DNA of 64,000 nt, from NCBI RefSeq assembly GCF_014696135.1, contig NZ_JACJPP010000015.1, forward strand, positions 186,001 through 250,000, given 5' to 3'. The first letter of the stretch is position 1; every line of letters begins with the position of its first letter. This document shows, piece by piece, positions 51,087 through 62,831 of this stretch. The notes beneath the pieces were generated by a model. The model worked only from the letters and a program-made list of their open reading frames with translations, ran no database searches and had not been told where the DNA came from. The translations under genes and the position numbers were made by a program. The DNA comes from Nodosilinea sp. FACHB-141 (GTDB lineage: Bacteria; Cyanobacteriota; Cyanobacteriia; Phormidesmidales; Phormidesmidaceae).

Positions 51087-54000
51087 ATGTTCACCCACGT
51101 CAAGCCCACTGTTCGCCACATTGCCCCCGATGACCTCAACGGGCGGCATCTGGTTAAGGTGGTCTATGTGGTTCTAGAGCCTCAATACCAGAGCTCTTTG
51201 TCTTCGGCCATCCGGTCGATCAACGCCAGCAACTCTCAAGTAGCCTTCGAAGTCAACGGCTACCTGATTGAAGAACTGCGCGACGCCAACAACTACGCGG
51301 CGTTCAAGCAGGATGTGGCCGAGGCTAACGTATTTATTGCCTCGCTGATCTTTATCGAAGACCTAGCCGACAAGGTTGTTGAAGCGGTTGCCCCCCTCCG
51401 CGATGGCCTCGATGTGGCTGTGTGCTTCCCTTCTATGCCCCAGGTGATGCGCCTCAACAAGATGGGCAGCTTCTCTATGGCCCAGCTCGGCCAGTCGAAG
51501 AGCATGATCGCCTCCTTTATGAAGAAGCGGAAGGAGAAGTCTGGGGCCGGGTTCCAAGACGCCATGCTGAAGCTGCTGCGCACCCTGCCCACGGTGCTCA
51601 AGTATCTGCCGGTCGAGAAGGCCCAGGATGCCCGCAACTTTATGCTCAGCTTCCAGTATTGGCTGGGCGGTTCCCCCGAGAACCTGGAAAACTTCTTTCT
51701 CATGCTGGCCGATCGCTACGTGATCACCGACAGCCAAATTGAGGGTGCTCCCCAGCCCGAAAGCCTTGACTACCAGGAGCCCGTCACCTATCCCGACATG
51801 GGCATCTGGCACCCCATGGCGCCGCACATGTTTGAGGATATCAAGGAGTACCTCAACTGGCACGCCTCCCGCCGCGACATTTCTGAGGATCTCAAGGATC
51901 CCCTTGCTCCCACCATTGGTCTGGTGCTCCAGCGCACCCACCTAGTGACTGGGGACGAGGCCCACTATGTGGCCATGGTGCAGGAGTTTGAGTACTTGGG
52001 CGCGAAGGTGATCCCTGTGTTTGCGGGCGGTCTAGATTTTTCTAAGCCCGTGAATGCCTACTTCTTTGACCCGGTAGACAATACCAAAACCATTGTCGAC
52101 GCCGTGGTTTCCCTCACCGGCTTTGCCCTGGTGGGCGGCCCGGCCCGGCAGGATCATCCCAAGGCGATCGAAACCCTCAAGCGCCTCAACCGCCCCTACA
52201 TGGTGGCATTGCCCCTGGTCTTTCAAACCACCGAGGAGTGGGAAGACAGCGACCTGGGCTTGCACCCCATTCAGGTGGCGCTGCAAATGGCGATTCCTGA
52301 GCTGGATGGGGCGATCGAGCCGATTGTGCTCTCGGGCCGCGACGGTCTGACCGGACGGGCAATTTCGCTCCAGGATCGGATTGAATCCATTACCCAGCGG
52401 GCAATGAAGTGGGCCAACCTGCGCCGCAAGCCCAAGCTCGACAAAAAGCTGGCCATCACCGTCTTCAGCTTCCCCCCCGACAAAGGTAACGTGGGTACCG
52501 CCGCCTACCTGGACGTATTCGGTTCTATCTACAAAGTGCTGGAGGCGATGAAGCAGAACGGCTACGACGTGCAGGATCTGCCCGAGTCGCCCCAAGCCCT
52601 GCTCCAGGAAGTCATCCACGATGCCCAGGCCCAGTACGCCAGCCCCGAGCTGAACATCGCCTACCGCATGCCCGTGCGCGAGTACCAGGCCCTGACTCCC
52701 TACGCCGAGCGCCTAGAAGAAAACTGGGGGCCACCGCCGGGCAACCTCAACACCGATGGCGAGAACATGCTGGTTTACGGCAAAGCCTTCGGCAATGTGT
52801 TCATCGGCGTGCAGCCTACCTTTGGCTACGAGGGCGACCCCATGCGGCTGCTGTTCTCCCGCTCCGCTAGCCCCCACCACGGCTTTGCCGCCTACTACAC
52901 CTACCTGAATAAAATCTGGGGCGCGGATGCGGTGCTGCACTTTGGCACCCACGGCTCGCTGGAGTTTATGCCCGGCAAGCAGATGGGCATGTCGGGCACC
53001 TGCTACCCCGACAACTTGATCGGCAGCATCCCCAACCTCTACTACTACGCGGCCAACAACCCCTCCGAGGCCACGATCGCCAAGCGCCGGGGCTACGCCG
53101 AAACTATCAGTTACCTCACCCCTCCCGCTGAGAATGCGGGTCTCTACAAAGGACTCAAGGAACTGAGCGAGCTGATCGGCTCCTACCAGAGCAACAAGGA
53201 GAGCGGTCGGGCGGTGCAGATCGTCAACGCCATCATTGAAACCGCGCGCATCTGCAACCTGGACAAGGATGTGGTGCTACCCGAGGGCGACACGGGCGAA
53301 CTCTCTAACGAAGAGCGCGATGGCCTGGTGGGCAAGATCTACATCAAGCTGATGGAGATCGAGTCGCGCCTGCTGCCCTGCGGTCTGCACGTGGTAGGCA
53401 AGCCGCCTACAGCTGAGGAGGCGATCGCCACCCTAGTCAACATTGGCAGCCTCGATCGCGAAGAAGACGGCATCAAGAGCCTGCAGCGGATCATTGCTGA
53501 GAGCATTGGCCGGGATATTGATGATATCTACGGGAACAGCGATCGCGGCCACCTCGCCGACGTGCAGCTGCTCTACGACATCAATCAGGGCGTTCGGGCT
53601 GCGATCGCCGCCCTCGTCCACGAGCAAATCGATGCTGAAGGGCGTGTCTCTATGGTGTCGCGGCTCAATTTCCTCAATATTGGCCGCAAAGAACCCTGGA
53701 TCAAAGCCCTCCACGAGGCAGGCTACAAGAACGTCGACACCGATGCCATCAAACCCCTGATGGAATACCTGGAGTTCTGCCTAGAGCAGGTCTGCGCCGA
53801 CAACGAACTGGGCGCACTGCTGCAAGCCCTCGAAGGCGAATACCTGCTCCCTGGCCCCGGCGGCGACCCAATTCGCAACCCCGATGTGCTGCCTACTGGC
53901 AAAAACATCCACGCTCTCGACCCCCAGTCGATCCCAACCACTGCTGCTGTACAGTCGGCCAAAATTGTGGTGGATAGATTGCTGGAGCGGCAGCGACAGG

Positions 54001-55085
54001 AAAATGGCGGGGCCTATCCCGAGACTATCGCCACCGTGCTCTGGGGCACTGACAACATCAAAACCTACGGCGAATCCCTTGCCCAGATGATGTGGTTCGT
54101 CGGCGTCAAGCCTGTGCCCGACTCCTTGGGCCGGGTGAATAAACTGGAGCTGCTCTCCCTCGAAGAGCTGGGCCGCCCCCGCATCGACATCGTTGTCAAC
54201 TGCTCTGGGGTGTTCCGGGATTTATTCATCAACCAGATGGCCCTGCTCGATCGCGCTGTGAAAATGGCCGCCGAAGCCGACGAGCCTTTGGAGATGAACT
54301 TTGTCCGCAAGCACGCCCTAGAGCAGGCGGCAGAAATGGGTCTCTCGGTCCGCGAAGCCGCTACTCGCATCTTCTCTAACGCCTCGGGTTCTTATTCCTC
54401 CAACATCAACCTGGCGGTGGAAAACAGCACTTGGGAGAACGAAGCTGAACTCCAGGAGATGTACCTGAAGCGCAAGTCCTTTGCCTTCAACTCCGACAAC
54501 CCTGGCGTCATGGACAGCAATCGGGGCCTGTTTGAGTCGGCCCTGAAGACGGCGGATGCCACCTTCCAAAACCTGGATTCGTCGGAGATTTCCCTCACCG
54601 ACGTATCCCACTACTTCGACTCTGACCCCACCAAGTTGGTGGCCAGCCTGCGCGAAGACGGCAAGGCTCCGGCTGCCTACATCGCCGACACCACTACCGC
54701 CAACGCCCAGGTGCGCACCCTGTCGGAAACGGTAAGACTGGATGCCCGCACCAAGATGCTCAATCCCAAGTGGTACGAAGGGATGCTTTCCCACGGCTAC
54801 GAAGGGGTGCGCGAGCTGTCGAAGCGCCTGGTGAATACTATGGGCTGGTCGGCCACTGCCGGGGCAGTCGATAACTGGGTCTATGAAGATGTCAACACCA
54901 CTTTCATCCAAGACCCAGAGATGTGCAAGCGCCTAATGGATCTCAACCCTAACTCCTTCCGCCGCATGGTCTCGACCCTGCTGGAAGTGAACGGACGCGG
55001 TTACTGGGAAACCAGCGACGAAAACCTGGAGAAGCTGCAAGAGCTCTATCAGGAAGTGGAAGACCGCATTGAAGGGGTGGAATAG
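51087..55085 (+). CDS. chlH: Magnesium chelatase subunit H
   Basis: 1332 residues, the expected size. ATG with AAAGGAG 9 nt upstream. The N-terminal DUF3479 region (about 1-170, [18 protein letters not shown]) leads to the CobN/Mg-chelatase domain with [65 protein letters not shown] and a conserved C-terminus ([34 protein letters not shown]). It is the large porphyrin-binding subunit that inserts Mg into protoporphyrin IX with ChlI and ChlD, the first committed step of chlorophyll synthesis. It is a single gene with its own terminator. Confidence 0.97.
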   Translation: MFTHVKPTVRHIAPDDLNGRHLVKVVYVVLEPQYQSSLSSAIRSINASNSQVAFEVNGYLIEELRDANNYAAFKQDVAEANVFIASLIFIEDLADKVVEAVAPLRDGLDVAVCFPSMPQVMRLNKMGSFSMAQLGQSKSMIASFMKKRKEKSGAGFQDAMLKLLRTLPTVLKYLPVEKAQDARNFMLSFQYWLGGSPENLENFFLMLADRYVITDSQIEGAPQPESLDYQEPVTYPDMGIWHPMAPHMFEDIKEYLNWHASRRDISEDLKDPLAPTIGLVLQRTHLVTGDEAHYVAMVQEFEYLGAKVIPVFAGGLDFSKPVNAYFFDPVDNTKTIVDAVVSLTGFALVGGPARQDHPKAIETLKRLNRPYMVALPLVFQTTEEWEDSDLGLHPIQVALQMAIPELDGAIEPIVLSGRDGLTGRAISLQDRIESITQRAMKWANLRRKPKLDKKLAITVFSFPPDKGNVGTAAYLDVFGSIYKVLEAMKQNGYDVQDLPESPQALLQEVIHDAQAQYASPELNIAYRMPVREYQALTPYAERLEENWGPPPGNLNTDGENMLVYGKAFGNVFIGVQPTFGYEGDPMRLLFSRSASPHHGFAAYYTYLNKIWGADAVLHFGTHGSLEFMPGKQMGMSGTCYPDNLIGSIPNLYYYAANNPSEATIAKRRGYAETISYLTPPAENAGLYKGLKELSELIGSYQSNKESGRAVQIVNAIIETARICNLDKDVVLPEGDTGELSNEERDGLVGKIYIKLMEIESRLLPCGLHVVGKPPTAEEAIATLVNIGSLDREEDGIKSLQRIIAESIGRDIDDIYGNSDRGHLADVQLLYDINQGVRAAIAALVHEQIDAEGRVSMVSRLNFLNIGRKEPWIKALHEAGYKNVDTDAIKPLMEYLEFCLEQVCADNELGALLQALEGEYLLPGPGGDPIRNPDVLPTGKNIHALDPQSIPTTAAVQSAKIVVDRLLERQRQENGGAYPETIATVLWGTDNIKTYGESLAQMMWFVGVKPVPDSLGRVNKLELLSLEELGRPRIDIVVNCSGVFRDLFINQMALLDRAVKMAAEADEPLEMNFVRKHALEQAAEMGLSVREAATRIFSNASGSYSSNINLAVENSTWENEAELQEMYLKRKSFAFNSDNPGVMDSNRGLFESALKTADATFQNLDSSEISLTDVSHYFDSDPTKLVASLREDGKAPAAYIADTTTANAQVRTLSETVRLDARTKMLNPKWYEGMLSHGYEGVRELSKRLVNTMGWSATAGAVDNWVYEDVNTTFIQDPEMCKRLMDLNPNSFRRMVSTLLEVNGRGYWETSDENLEKLQELYQEVEDRIEGVE

Positions 55086-55111
55086 TCGCTACTGTTTAGT
55101 TAATACTTTGA

Positions 55112-55145
55112 AGCCAGGATTCTCTAAGAGTCCTGGCTTTTTTTA
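55112..55145 (+). terminator. Intrinsic terminator of chlH
   Basis: AGCCAGGA (55112-55119) and TCCTGGCT (55131-55138) followed by a run of T to 55145, 27 bases after the chlH stop. Confidence 0.93.
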
Positions 55146-55187
55146 GAACCACAGCTAAACCGTATTAGCCAACCGTCGTCTAACCAG

Positions 55188-55373
55188 CTATACCTGACCT
55201 TGGTACGAGCGGCCCATAAAGCGGAGCGTAACAGGCGTAGTCGGCGCCACTGTGGCGCTGTGGTGTTTAGCGCTCCAGACGACTCCCCGATATTTGCCCG
55301 TCACTTCACCGTCGCGGGTTTCAATGTTAGGCCACTGACAATCGTATTCGGCACCAAGAAAACGTAGCTGCAT
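55188..55373 (-). CDS. DUF4278 family small protein
   Basis: 61 residues. It matches the cyanobacterial DUF4278 pattern: start MQLRFLGAEYDCQWPNIETRDGEVTGKYRGVVWSAK and an end repeating the opening strand as TLRFMGRSYQGQ. The repeat of an LRF-x-G strand at both ends suggests a small beta barrel. Function unknown. Convergent with chlH. Confidence 0.78.
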   Translation of the reverse strand: MQLRFLGAEYDCQWPNIETRDGEVTGKYRGVVWSAKHHSATVAPTTPVTLRFMGRSYQGQV

Positions 55374-55808
55374 AGGAAGATCCTGTTGCTAAAGAATGCA
55401 TTTAAGCGAAGACGGAACCATGCACTACAGGGTTGAGAAGAATTATGGCCTTGCTACGTTAAGAGGCCCTGATGTGAAAATTAAATTGACAAATTTGTTA
55501 CAGAATTTTTTTCATCTATTCCCAAGAGAATTTTGAAATAAGTGCTGCACAACTGTTTGGGACAGTATGCTGCCCCAATTCCTGCCGCTAGCTGTGACTC
55601 TTGTCTTAAGCGAAGTCGCCATAGTCGATGAAGCAAAGAATCTATCGCAATAGCAAGCTAAAGCGGTGGAGCGATCGCCCCACCGCCACTTCTCGGTACA
55701 GTCCTTTGTGTAGCTAACGGTTTTCCGACCAGCACCGTCAGCCCCGCCAAGGCCAGGGCTGATTTTGAGAAAAAAGTGTACAACCTGATTAAGGAAAGGT
55801 CTTGGACG
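55374..55808. other. Intergenic, no gene seen
   Basis: 435 bases upstream of the DUF4278 gene and downstream of clpB, AT-rich between about 55470 and 55550. No ORF with support and no strong terminator for clpB; a GCGATCGCC site lies at about 55671. Confidence 0.5.
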
Positions 55809-58496
55809 TTACCCTCCCACCACTGACTCCACCTTGACAGCTTCGTCCTCTGCCGCTGCTAGCACCTCAGCAGGAGCAGGTTCGCGGTGGTCAAACTCCA
55901 GCTTGCCATCCTGCAAGTCCACCGTGATGGTTGCGCCTTGGGCAAAGGTGGTCTCTAGAATCTTGGTGGCGATCGGGTTCTCCAGCAGGCGCTGGATGGC
56001 TCGCTTGAGGGGGCGAGCACCGTACACTGGGTCATAGCCGCTCTCGGCAATGAAGTCGATCGCCGGATCGGCAATCTCCAAACCGATGGTTTGGTCGGCT
56101 AGGCGACGCTGCACCCGACGAATTTGCAGGGCCACGATCTTGCGCAGCTCGCTCTTGCGCAGCGAGTGGAAGAGGATGAGGTCATCCACTCGGTTGAGGA
56201 ACTCGGGACGAAACTGCTTTTGCAGTGCCTTGAGCACCTGGACGCGCATTTCGTCGTAGCGATCGTCGTCGCCCGCTAGCTCTAGAATGTGGTCGCTGCC
56301 CAGGTTGCTGGTCATGATTACTACGGTGTTGCGGAAATCGACCCGGTGGCCCTGGGAGTCGGTGATGCGACCGTCGTCGAGCACCTGCAAGAGAATGTTG
56401 AACACGTCGGGGTGCGCTTTCTCGACCTCGTCGAGCAGTACTACCGAGTAGGGGTGGCGACGCACCGCCTCGGAGAGCTGGCCGCCGTCTTCGTAACCGA
56501 CATAACCGGGAGGTGCCCCCACCAACCGCGACACGGCGTTTTTCTCCATGTACTCCGACATGTCGATGCGAATCAGGGCGTCCTCGGTGTCGAAGAGAAA
56601 TTCGGCCAAGGCGCGGGCCAGTTCGGTCTTACCTACCCCAGTTGGTCCCATAAACAGGAAGGAACCCAGGGGACGGCCCTGGTCGTTCATGCCAGCGCGG
56701 GCGCGGCGAATGGCGGCGGCAACGGCCTCCACCGCTTCGTCTTGACCGATCACCCGTTCGTGCAGGTGGCCTTCAAGTTGAAGCAGCTTTTGCCGCTCTG
56801 ACTCCATCAGCCGGTTGACGGGTATGCCCGTCCACTTGGCGACGATTTCGGCGATGTCGGCCTCAGTGACCTGCTCACGCAGTAGGGTATTGCCTTTGGC
56901 CTGCACTTCGACTAGCTGGGCCTCCAGGGTTTCGCGATCGCGCTGGATCTTCTCCAGACTGTCGTATTTGAGTTTGGCGGCCTTGTTGAGGTCATAAGCG
57001 CGCTCGGCCTGCTCAATTTGCAGACGAATCTGGTCTTCTTCGTCCTTGAGGGCGTGAATGGCGTCGAGGGCCTGCTTTTCGCTCTGCCACTGACCGCTGA
57101 AGGACTGCTGCTTGGCCTGGAGTTCGGCAATCTCTTGCTCAATGCGGCTGAGGCGCTGGCGCGAGGCCTTAGTCATGGAGCCGTTTTCGGCCTCTAGGGA
57201 TAGCTTTTCCATTTCGATCTGCATCAGGCGGCGCTCGATGCCCTCCAGTTCCTCGGGTTTGGAGGTGATTTCCATTTTGAGCTTGGCAGCGGCTTCGTCC
57301 ACCAGGTCGATGGCTTTATCGGGCAAAAAGCGATCGGCGATATAGCGGTCAGAGAGCACCGCCGCCGCCACCAGAGCGCTGTCGGCAATATCGACGCCGT
57401 GGTACGACTCGTAGCGTTTTTTGAGGCCCCGCAGAATGGAGATGGTATCTTCGGCGCTGGGCTGGCCCACATACACCTGCTGAAAGCGACGCTCTAGGGC
57501 GGCGTCTTTTTCGATGTGCTTGCGGTATTCGTCGAGGGTGGTGGCCCCAATGCAGCGCAGCTCGCCCCGCGCCAGCATGGGCTTGAGCAGGTTGCTGGCA
57601 TCCATGGTGCCCTGGCCCGCTCCGGCTCCGACCACCGTGTGCAGCTCGTCGATAAATAGCACCACCTGTCCGGCAGAGTCGGTGACTTCCTTGAGCACCA
57701 TCCGCAGCCGTTCTTCAAACTCGCCGCGAAACTTGGCTCCGGCGATCAGACCACCGATGTCGAGGGAAATTAGCGTGCGGCCTTTGAGCGATTCGGGCAC
57801 CTCGCCGTTGATGATGCGCTGGGCTAGGGCCTCGGCGATCGCCGTCTTGCCCACTCCCGGTTCGCCAATCACCACAGGGTTATTCTTGGTGCGTCGCGAC
57901 AGCACCTGAATCACGCGGCGGATCTCGTCGTCGCGGCCAATCACGGGGTCGAGCTTGCCGTCGCGGGCGAGCTGGGTGAGGTCAATGCCATATTTCTCTA
58001 AGGCATCGTACTGCTGCTCGGGGTTTTGGTCGGTGACTTTTTGGCTGCCGCGCACCGCCTGCACTGCTGCCATCAGCTCAGGGCCTTCGACGTTAAAGCC
58101 CCGCAGTAGCCGCCGTCCGATGCGCTCGTCTTCCTGAAAGCCCAGCAGCAGGTGTTCAACTGAGATGAACTTGTCTTTGAGGGTTTGGCGCGCCGCCTCA
58201 GCTCCGTCGAGCATGCGATCGAGGCTCTGGCCCAGGTAGAGGTTGTTGTCGACACCGGGGCGTACGCGGGCCTGGCGCTGGGCAAAGGTCTCTAGATCGT
58301 CGAGAATCTGGTCGCTGTCGAGGTTGGCCTTGGCGAGAATTTTGTGGGCCAGCCCGTCTTCTTCTTGATCGAGCAGCGCGATTAGCACGTGCTCGACCTC
58401 CATATATTGATGTTTGCAGCGGCGAGCCACGTCCTGGGCCTCAACGATGGCGTCCCAAGCTTTGGCGGTAAACTTATCCGGATCGGTTGGCTGCAT
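55809..58496 (-). CDS. clpB: ATP-dependent disaggregase ClpB
   Basis: 895 residues. Clp N domain (about 1-150) with paired repeats ([27 protein letters not shown]); AAA1 with Walker [16 protein letters not shown] (Lys217), Walker [19 protein letters not shown]; middle coiled-coil M domain (about 410-535, [32 protein letters not shown]); AAA2 with [18 protein letters not shown] (Lys623), [37 protein letters not shown]-terminal [14 protein letters not shown]. The M domain separates ClpB from ClpC. It rescues aggregated proteins with DnaK. Length is 20-30 residues above E. coli ClpB, mostly in the C-terminal acidic tail. Upstream 200 bases hold no gene. Confidence 0.96.
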   Translation of the reverse strand: MQPTDPDKFTAKAWDAIVEAQDVARRCKHQYMEVEHVLIALLDQEEDGLAHKILAKANLDSDQILDDLETFAQRQARVRPGVDNNLYLGQSLDRMLDGAEAARQTLKDKFISVEHLLLGFQEDERIGRRLLRGFNVEGPELMAAVQAVRGSQKVTDQNPEQQYDALEKYGIDLTQLARDGKLDPVIGRDDEIRRVIQVLSRRTKNNPVVIGEPGVGKTAIAEALAQRIINGEVPESLKGRTLISLDIGGLIAGAKFRGEFEERLRMVLKEVTDSAGQVVLFIDELHTVVGAGAGQGTMDASNLLKPMLARGELRCIGATTLDEYRKHIEKDAALERRFQQVYVGQPSAEDTISILRGLKKRYESYHGVDIADSALVAAAVLSDRYIADRFLPDKAIDLVDEAAAKLKMEITSKPEELEGIERRLMQIEMEKLSLEAENGSMTKASRQRLSRIEQEIAELQAKQQSFSGQWQSEKQALDAIHALKDEEDQIRLQIEQAERAYDLNKAAKLKYDSLEKIQRDRETLEAQLVEVQAKGNTLLREQVTEADIAEIVAKWTGIPVNRLMESERQKLLQLEGHLHERVIGQDEAVEAVAAAIRRARAGMNDQGRPLGSFLFMGPTGVGKTELARALAEFLFDTEDALIRIDMSEYMEKNAVSRLVGAPPGYVGYEDGGQLSEAVRRHPYSVVLLDEVEKAHPDVFNILLQVLDDGRITDSQGHRVDFRNTVVIMTSNLGSDHILELAGDDDRYDEMRVQVLKALQKQFRPEFLNRVDDLILFHSLRKSELRKIVALQIRRVQRRLADQTIGLEIADPAIDFIAESGYDPVYGARPLKRAIQRLLENPIATKILETTFAQGATITVDLQDGKLEFDHREPAPAEVLAAAEDEAVKVESVVGG

Positions 58497-58698
58497 AATC
58501 TCCGTGGGCGGGCAGGCTGCGCTTTGCTTTTTGTAGCGGTTGGACGTTCAGTATATCAGTTGGTCGCTTGGGCCGGCCGTGCCGCCCTCTGGGCCAGCAT
58601 AGCGGGATTGTCTGCCGCAAACTGTTCAGACCACTGCTGCTGATCCCCTGACAAACGTCCCAGATCGAATCCTAAGACAGCCCATCGCGTCCTGACGG

Positions 58699-60327
58699 CT
58701 AGATCAGGGGCGGTAGGGCAGACTTTGGCCTCGGGTCAAGCATCGTCGGGTCGAACACCACCGATCGATTGCGTCCCTGCCGCTTGGCTCGGTAGAGGGC
58801 CTGGTCTGCCTGCTGAATGAGCACCGTGGATGATAGTTTCTGCGAGGGAATGAGGGTACTGATGCCTAAACTAATTGTAATCTGGGAACCCACTGCTGAG
58901 TCAGAGTGGGAGATGGCTAGAGCCGCGATCGCCTGATGGATGTGGCGAGCCACCGCGATCGCCCCTTGCCGAATCGTGTTAGGCAAAATGACGGCAAACT
59001 CTTCGCCGCCGTAGCGAGCCAGCAGATCGGTGGGGCGACCTAACACCCTCTGGGCAGCCTGAGCGATAGCGTAAAGACAGTCATCGCCCGACTGATGGCC
59101 GTAGGTGTCGTTATAGCACTTGAAGTAGTCGACATCAAACAGCAGTAGGGAGAGGGGCAGGCGATCGCGGCGGAGGCGAGCCCACTCTTGCCCGAGGCGC
59201 TCGCTAAAGCGGCGACGGTTGGCAATTTGGGTCAGCGGGTCGATGTGGGCCATCTGATCCAGCAGCCCCGTAGCCCGCTGCAGTTCGGCATTGAGCTGGG
59301 TCAGGCGCACCTCGGTCCGCTGGCGCTCTTGCAGCTCACTCTGCAGCCGTTGAATCAGGTCGGCCTGGTGAATGGCGAGCGCCAGCTGCGCCGCAATGTC
59401 TTCTACCAATTCGACCTCTACCCCCTGCCAGTAGCGCGGCCCTGAGCATTGGTGAATCACAATCAGCCCCCACAGGTCGGCCCCCTTTTGCAGCGGCACC
59501 ACCAAGCTGGCCTGCACCTGAAACTGGTTGAACAGCTGGCTGTGCTCGTCCAGCAACCTCATTTCGTGAATGTCTCGAATGGCCAGGGTGCCAGCGTTGT
59601 GGCGAATGCCCCGGTAGTGATCGCCAAACCCCTGGTGCGGCACCTGGGCCACCATGACCGAGTCCACCCCCGGGGCCACCGCCTCCGACACAAAATTACT
59701 GCCTGCTGCCTCATCGGCGGTGAAGCGATAGATGCCTACCCGATCCGCCGCTAAGCACTGGCGAACTTCTTGGGCCGCAACGGCAAAAATTTGCGTCAGT
59801 TCAAGGGATTCTCGAATGTGTTGGGTAATTTGCCCCAGGGCGACGGCCCGCTCGTACTGATGTTTGAGGGTGGCCTCGGCCTGCTTTTGGGCGCCAATCG
59901 CCGCTTCGGCCTGCTTTTTAGCCCGCAAAATTTCGTCTTCGTACTGAATGCGCTGGCGAATGGGAATCACCACGCAGTCGTTAATGGCGTCGCCCTGGCG
60001 CTGCCGCCGCACCCCGTTGGCCAAAATGGGAATATCTTGCCCCGATCGCGATCGCAGCGAAAAGTAAATTTCCGTCACCGCCCCCTGCACCCGCAGCATG
60101 GGAAACACGTGAGTTTGATAAAAGATGCGGCTGGCCACGGGCAAAATCGCCACAATGTTTTGGCCCTCTAGCGCCGTTCGCTCCCAGCCCAGCAGCGTCA
60201 GCAGCGTGGCGTTGGCGTACTCGATGACGCCGTCGTCGCGCACCGACAGAAACCCGCAGGGGGCGTGGTCGAGCAAGGGGTCTACGCCCTGGGGCGCAGA
60301 CCTGGGGATAGAACTCCGGTTAACCAT
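58699..60327 (-). CDS. PAS-GAF-GGDEF diguanylate cyclase
   Basis: 542 residues. PAS (about 12-125, [28 protein letters not shown]), a coiled coil (about 130-165, [24 protein letters not shown]), GAF (about 170-330, with the bilin- or small-ligand-type DRVGIYRF and [17 protein letters not shown]), and GGDEF (about 365-530) with active GGEEF at 440-444 and the inhibitory RxxD site (RPTD) five residues before it. It makes cyclic di-GMP, likely with product feedback. The GAF lacks an obvious chromophore Cys by eye. Its ATG overlaps the end of the upstream RsbQ-like hydrolase gene by 8 nt, so translation is coupled. Confidence 0.9.
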   Translation of the reverse strand: MVNRSSIPRSAPQGVDPLLDHAPCGFLSVRDDGVIEYANATLLTLLGWERTALEGQNIVAILPVASRIFYQTHVFPMLRVQGAVTEIYFSLRSRSGQDIPILANGVRRQRQGDAINDCVVIPIRQRIQYEDEILRAKKQAEAAIGAQKQAEATLKHQYERAVALGQITQHIRESLELTQIFAVAAQEVRQCLAADRVGIYRFTADEAAGSNFVSEAVAPGVDSVMVAQVPHQGFGDHYRGIRHNAGTLAIRDIHEMRLLDEHSQLFNQFQVQASLVVPLQKGADLWGLIVIHQCSGPRYWQGVEVELVEDIAAQLALAIHQADLIQRLQSELQERQRTEVRLTQLNAELQRATGLLDQMAHIDPLTQIANRRRFSERLGQEWARLRRDRLPLSLLLFDVDYFKCYNDTYGHQSGDDCLYAIAQAAQRVLGRPTDLLARYGGEEFAVILPNTIRQGAIAVARHIHQAIAALAISHSDSAVGSQITISLGISTLIPSQKLSSTVLIQQADQALYRAKRQGRNRSVVFDPTMLDPRPKSALPPLI

Positions 60328-61144
60328 AGGTTGGGCCCAAACTGGCCGCCTCCAAATAGGTTTTGATTCGCTGAATGGTTTCGTCGGGATGGCTCATGTG
60401 GGGGCAGTGGCCCGTGGCCTCCATCAGGGCCAGGGTGCTGTGGGGCAAATGCTGATGCAGGTATTGCCCTACCTCGGTGGGGGCGATCGCATCGTCTTTG
60501 CACTGCAAAATCAGAGAGGGCACCGGTGCCTTGGCCAGATCGTCGCGGTTGTCGCCATAGAAGGTGGCCTTGGCAAACCGCGTGGCAATGGCGGGGTCGG
60601 TCGAGCAAAAGCTGTCCTCTAGCTCTTGGGTGAGCTGGGGGCGATCGGAGTTCTGCATCACCACTGGGGCCAAAAAATGCGCCCAGCCAATGTAGTTCTT
60701 CTCCATGATGTCGAGCAGTTGGTCAATATCCTGGCGCTCAAAGCCGCCGACGTAGGTATCTTCATTGATATAGCAGGGCGATGGGCCAATCATTACTAGC
60801 CGCTCAAAGCGCTCGGGGGCGGCGATCGCCGCCAGCAGGCCGATCATGCTGCTCACTGAGTGACCCACAAAGATTGCCTGTTCCAGCTCTAACGCCGCGC
60901 AGATCTCCAAAATATCCTGGGCGTAGCCCTGAAGGTGGCTGTACCGCTGCGGATCGTAGGTGGCTAAGTCTGACTGGCCAAATCCCACGTAGTCAAACAA
61001 AACCAGCCGATAGTCGTCTGCAAAGGCGGGAGCCACAAACCGCCACATCTTTTGGTCGCAGCCAAAGCCGTGGGCCATCACCAAGGGTCGCTGACCCTGG
61101 CCCACTACCTTGACGTTGTTTCGGCTTAAAACATCCACTGGCAT
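60320..61144 (-). CDS. RsbQ/KAI2-like alpha/beta hydrolase
   Basis: 274 residues. It aligns along its whole length with the RsbQ-KAI2/D14 type: [46 protein letters not shown] with nucleophile Ser96, the lid segment [32 protein letters not shown] with Asp217 (or 218), and [11 protein letters not shown] with His246. B. subtilis RsbQ uses Ser96/Asp219/His247. In Bacillus the hydrolase is needed for PAS-domain phosphatase RsbP to sense energy stress. Here the next gene, overlapping by 8 nt, also encodes a PAS protein but with a GGDEF output. Confidence 0.9.
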   Translation of the reverse strand: MPVDVLSRNNVKVVGQGQRPLVMAHGFGCDQKMWRFVAPAFADDYRLVLFDYVGFGQSDLATYDPQRYSHLQGYAQDILEICAALELEQAIFVGHSVSSMIGLLAAIAAPERFERLVMIGPSPCYINEDTYVGGFERQDIDQLLDIMEKNYIGWAHFLAPVVMQNSDRPQLTQELEDSFCSTDPAIATRFAKATFYGDNRDDLAKAPVPSLILQCKDDAIAPTEVGQYLHQHLPHSTLALMEATGHCPHMSHPDETIQRIKTYLEAASLGPTYG

Positions 61145-61679
61145 GGTCTACCTTTGCGCTGAGCCCCCATCTTGATTTAGCGTGCCCAATTGCCAAAGCG
61201 CAAAAGAAGCCACATCAATCTCTAAACCTGTCTTTAGAAGACGTTAACTAGCGTTGTTTTTCTCAACAATTAGTTATTGATATGTAACCAAGGGTGTTAA
61301 AAAATACTTCCTCACTTCGCTGGCGCACCCCGCTACTCCTAGGCTACACCTCGGATTGCCCAATGAGGCAGCAAGCTCAAAAGGGCAGGAGTGCAAAAGA
61401 GCAAAGATAGAAGAGCGAAAAAGAAAAGAATGTTGAGGGGCTCGGGTTCCAGCATTTGGGTCCCAATTCAGATTTTCCCGCTATGGCTAAGTGCTAGATC
61501 AAACTAGTTTGCCTAGCCAATCCTTTGACTAAAGCAACTGGGAAGGCTGTATTCAAGCACAGGATTCTAGACGTCCTAGGGGCAGAGCCTTGGGCTTTAT
61601 TGTTTTCAACGCTTTGCGCTTTTGACGGGTTGTGATCGCAGCCATCCAATCATTGGGGCAACAGCTCAAACCAGCCCGT
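61145..61679. other. Intergenic, 535 bases, AT-richer with a purine-rich tract
   Basis: Upstream of the RsbQ-like gene. From about 61379 to 61440 the plus strand is purine-rich (GGGCAGGAGTGCAAAAGAGC and similar), without a matching pyrimidine arm. No gene or terminator is convincing; a 64-codon frame starting at 61632 overlaps the permease. Confidence 0.45.
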
Positions 61680-62708
61680 CTAGTAGCGAATGCGAGGGTC
61701 AATATAGGCATTCAAAATATCGATCGCAATGCTGATCACCGCCACGATCATGGCGAAAAACACCATCAGCCCCTGCACCACCGGGTAGTCCCGTTGGGAG
61801 ATTGCTTCGTAGAGGCGGTTGGCTAGCCCCGGCCACGAAAATGTTACCTCCGTGAGCACCGCACCACCCAGCATTGAGGCAAAAGTTAGCCCCAAAATTG
61901 TAATCACCGGAATCATCGCATTCTTCAGCGCGTGCACCAGCACAATGCGCCGCTCTGGAATGCCTCGCGCTCTAGCCGCCTCCACGTAGTCTGCTGACAG
62001 GGTCTGCTTCAAGTTGACCCGCACCATACGCTCAAATACCCCGCTGATTAGAATCCCTAGAGTGAGGCTAGGCAAAGCCAAGTAGTACAGTGTGGTAAAG
62101 AATGCGCCAAAATCGAGGGTCAGCAAGCTATCGAGCAGGTAGAGCCCGGTTGGCCCGGTCGGGGGCGCGGCCCGCAGCGGGTAGCGGGTGCCAATGGGAA
62201 ACCAGCGCAGCTGCACCGCAAAAATAAGCTGCAAAATCATGCCAAACCAGTACATCGGAATGGCGTAGGTAATGATGCCAAACAGCCGTCCCCCCGCATC
62301 CAGCGGCGAGTTGGGGCGCGAGGCCGCCAGGGCACCAACGCTGACGCCCACTACCGTGGCCACAAGCATGCCGCATACCGTTAGCTCAACCGTGGCCGGA
62401 AAATGCGCTCGAATGATTTGCCACACGGTTTGGCCCTGGGTTGCGAGAGAAGACCCCAGATCCAGCCGCAGCAAATCTCCCAGGTAGCTCAAGTATTGAA
62501 TAAACAAGGGCTGATCTAGGCCAAGCTGCGACCTAAGCGCATCCTTCGCCGCCGCCGGAGCCCGCGCCCCCAGCAGTGCATCTACCGGGTCGCCCGGTGT
62601 CGACCGCAGTAGCAAAAACACCACCGTAGTGATGGTCAAAATCATCAGCGGGGCCAGCAGCAGCCGAGTGAAGATGTAGTAGCGCAGGGCAGCGGAACGG
62701 GAGGACAT
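61680..62708 (-). CDS. Peptide/nickel-type ABC transporter permease (DppB/OppB family)
   Basis: 342 residues, about six transmembrane helices. N-terminal LLLAPLMILTITTVVFLLLRSTPGDPVDALLG, then GSSLATQGQTVWQIIRAHFPATVELTVCGML, the EAA-type loop DYVEAARARGIPERRIVLVHALKNAMIPVITILG near 240-273, and SWPGLANRLYEAISQRDYPVVQGLMVFFAM at the end, all as in DppB-type permeases. With the solute-binding protein encoded just upstream it forms a peptide or nickel-type importer; the second permease and ATPases are not in the window. Confidence 0.9.
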   Translation of the reverse strand: MSSRSAALRYYIFTRLLLAPLMILTITTVVFLLLRSTPGDPVDALLGARAPAAAKDALRSQLGLDQPLFIQYLSYLGDLLRLDLGSSLATQGQTVWQIIRAHFPATVELTVCGMLVATVVGVSVGALAASRPNSPLDAGGRLFGIITYAIPMYWFGMILQLIFAVQLRWFPIGTRYPLRAAPPTGPTGLYLLDSLLTLDFGAFFTTLYYLALPSLTLGILISGVFERMVRVNLKQTLSADYVEAARARGIPERRIVLVHALKNAMIPVITILGLTFASMLGGAVLTEVTFSWPGLANRLYEAISQRDYPVVQGLMVFFAMIVAVISIAIDILNAYIDPRIRY

Positions 62709-62750
62709 GGGGAAGTGAGGAAAGTGGGACAGAGAAAGTTTTGAGGGTTT

Positions 62751-62801
62751 AGTTTTGAATTTTGAGTTGTTAATTGAGTCGTGAACTCAAAACTCAAAAT
62801 T
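62751..62801. repeat. Inverted repeat between transporter genes
   Basis: AGTTTTGAATTTTGAGTT (62751-62768) pairs imperfectly with AACTCAAAACTCAAAATT (62784-62801). Words of this kind are dispersed in many cyanobacteria. It lies in the 123-bp gap between the binding protein and the permease and may reduce read-through. Confidence 0.65.
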
Positions 62802-62831
62802 TAGAACTCACATTCTCGCGTCTTCGTGCAT

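Noticed and set aside
51363-51941. 192-codon minus frame inside chlH
   Set aside because: Shadow of a certain gene; such frames are common in GC-rich codon usage.
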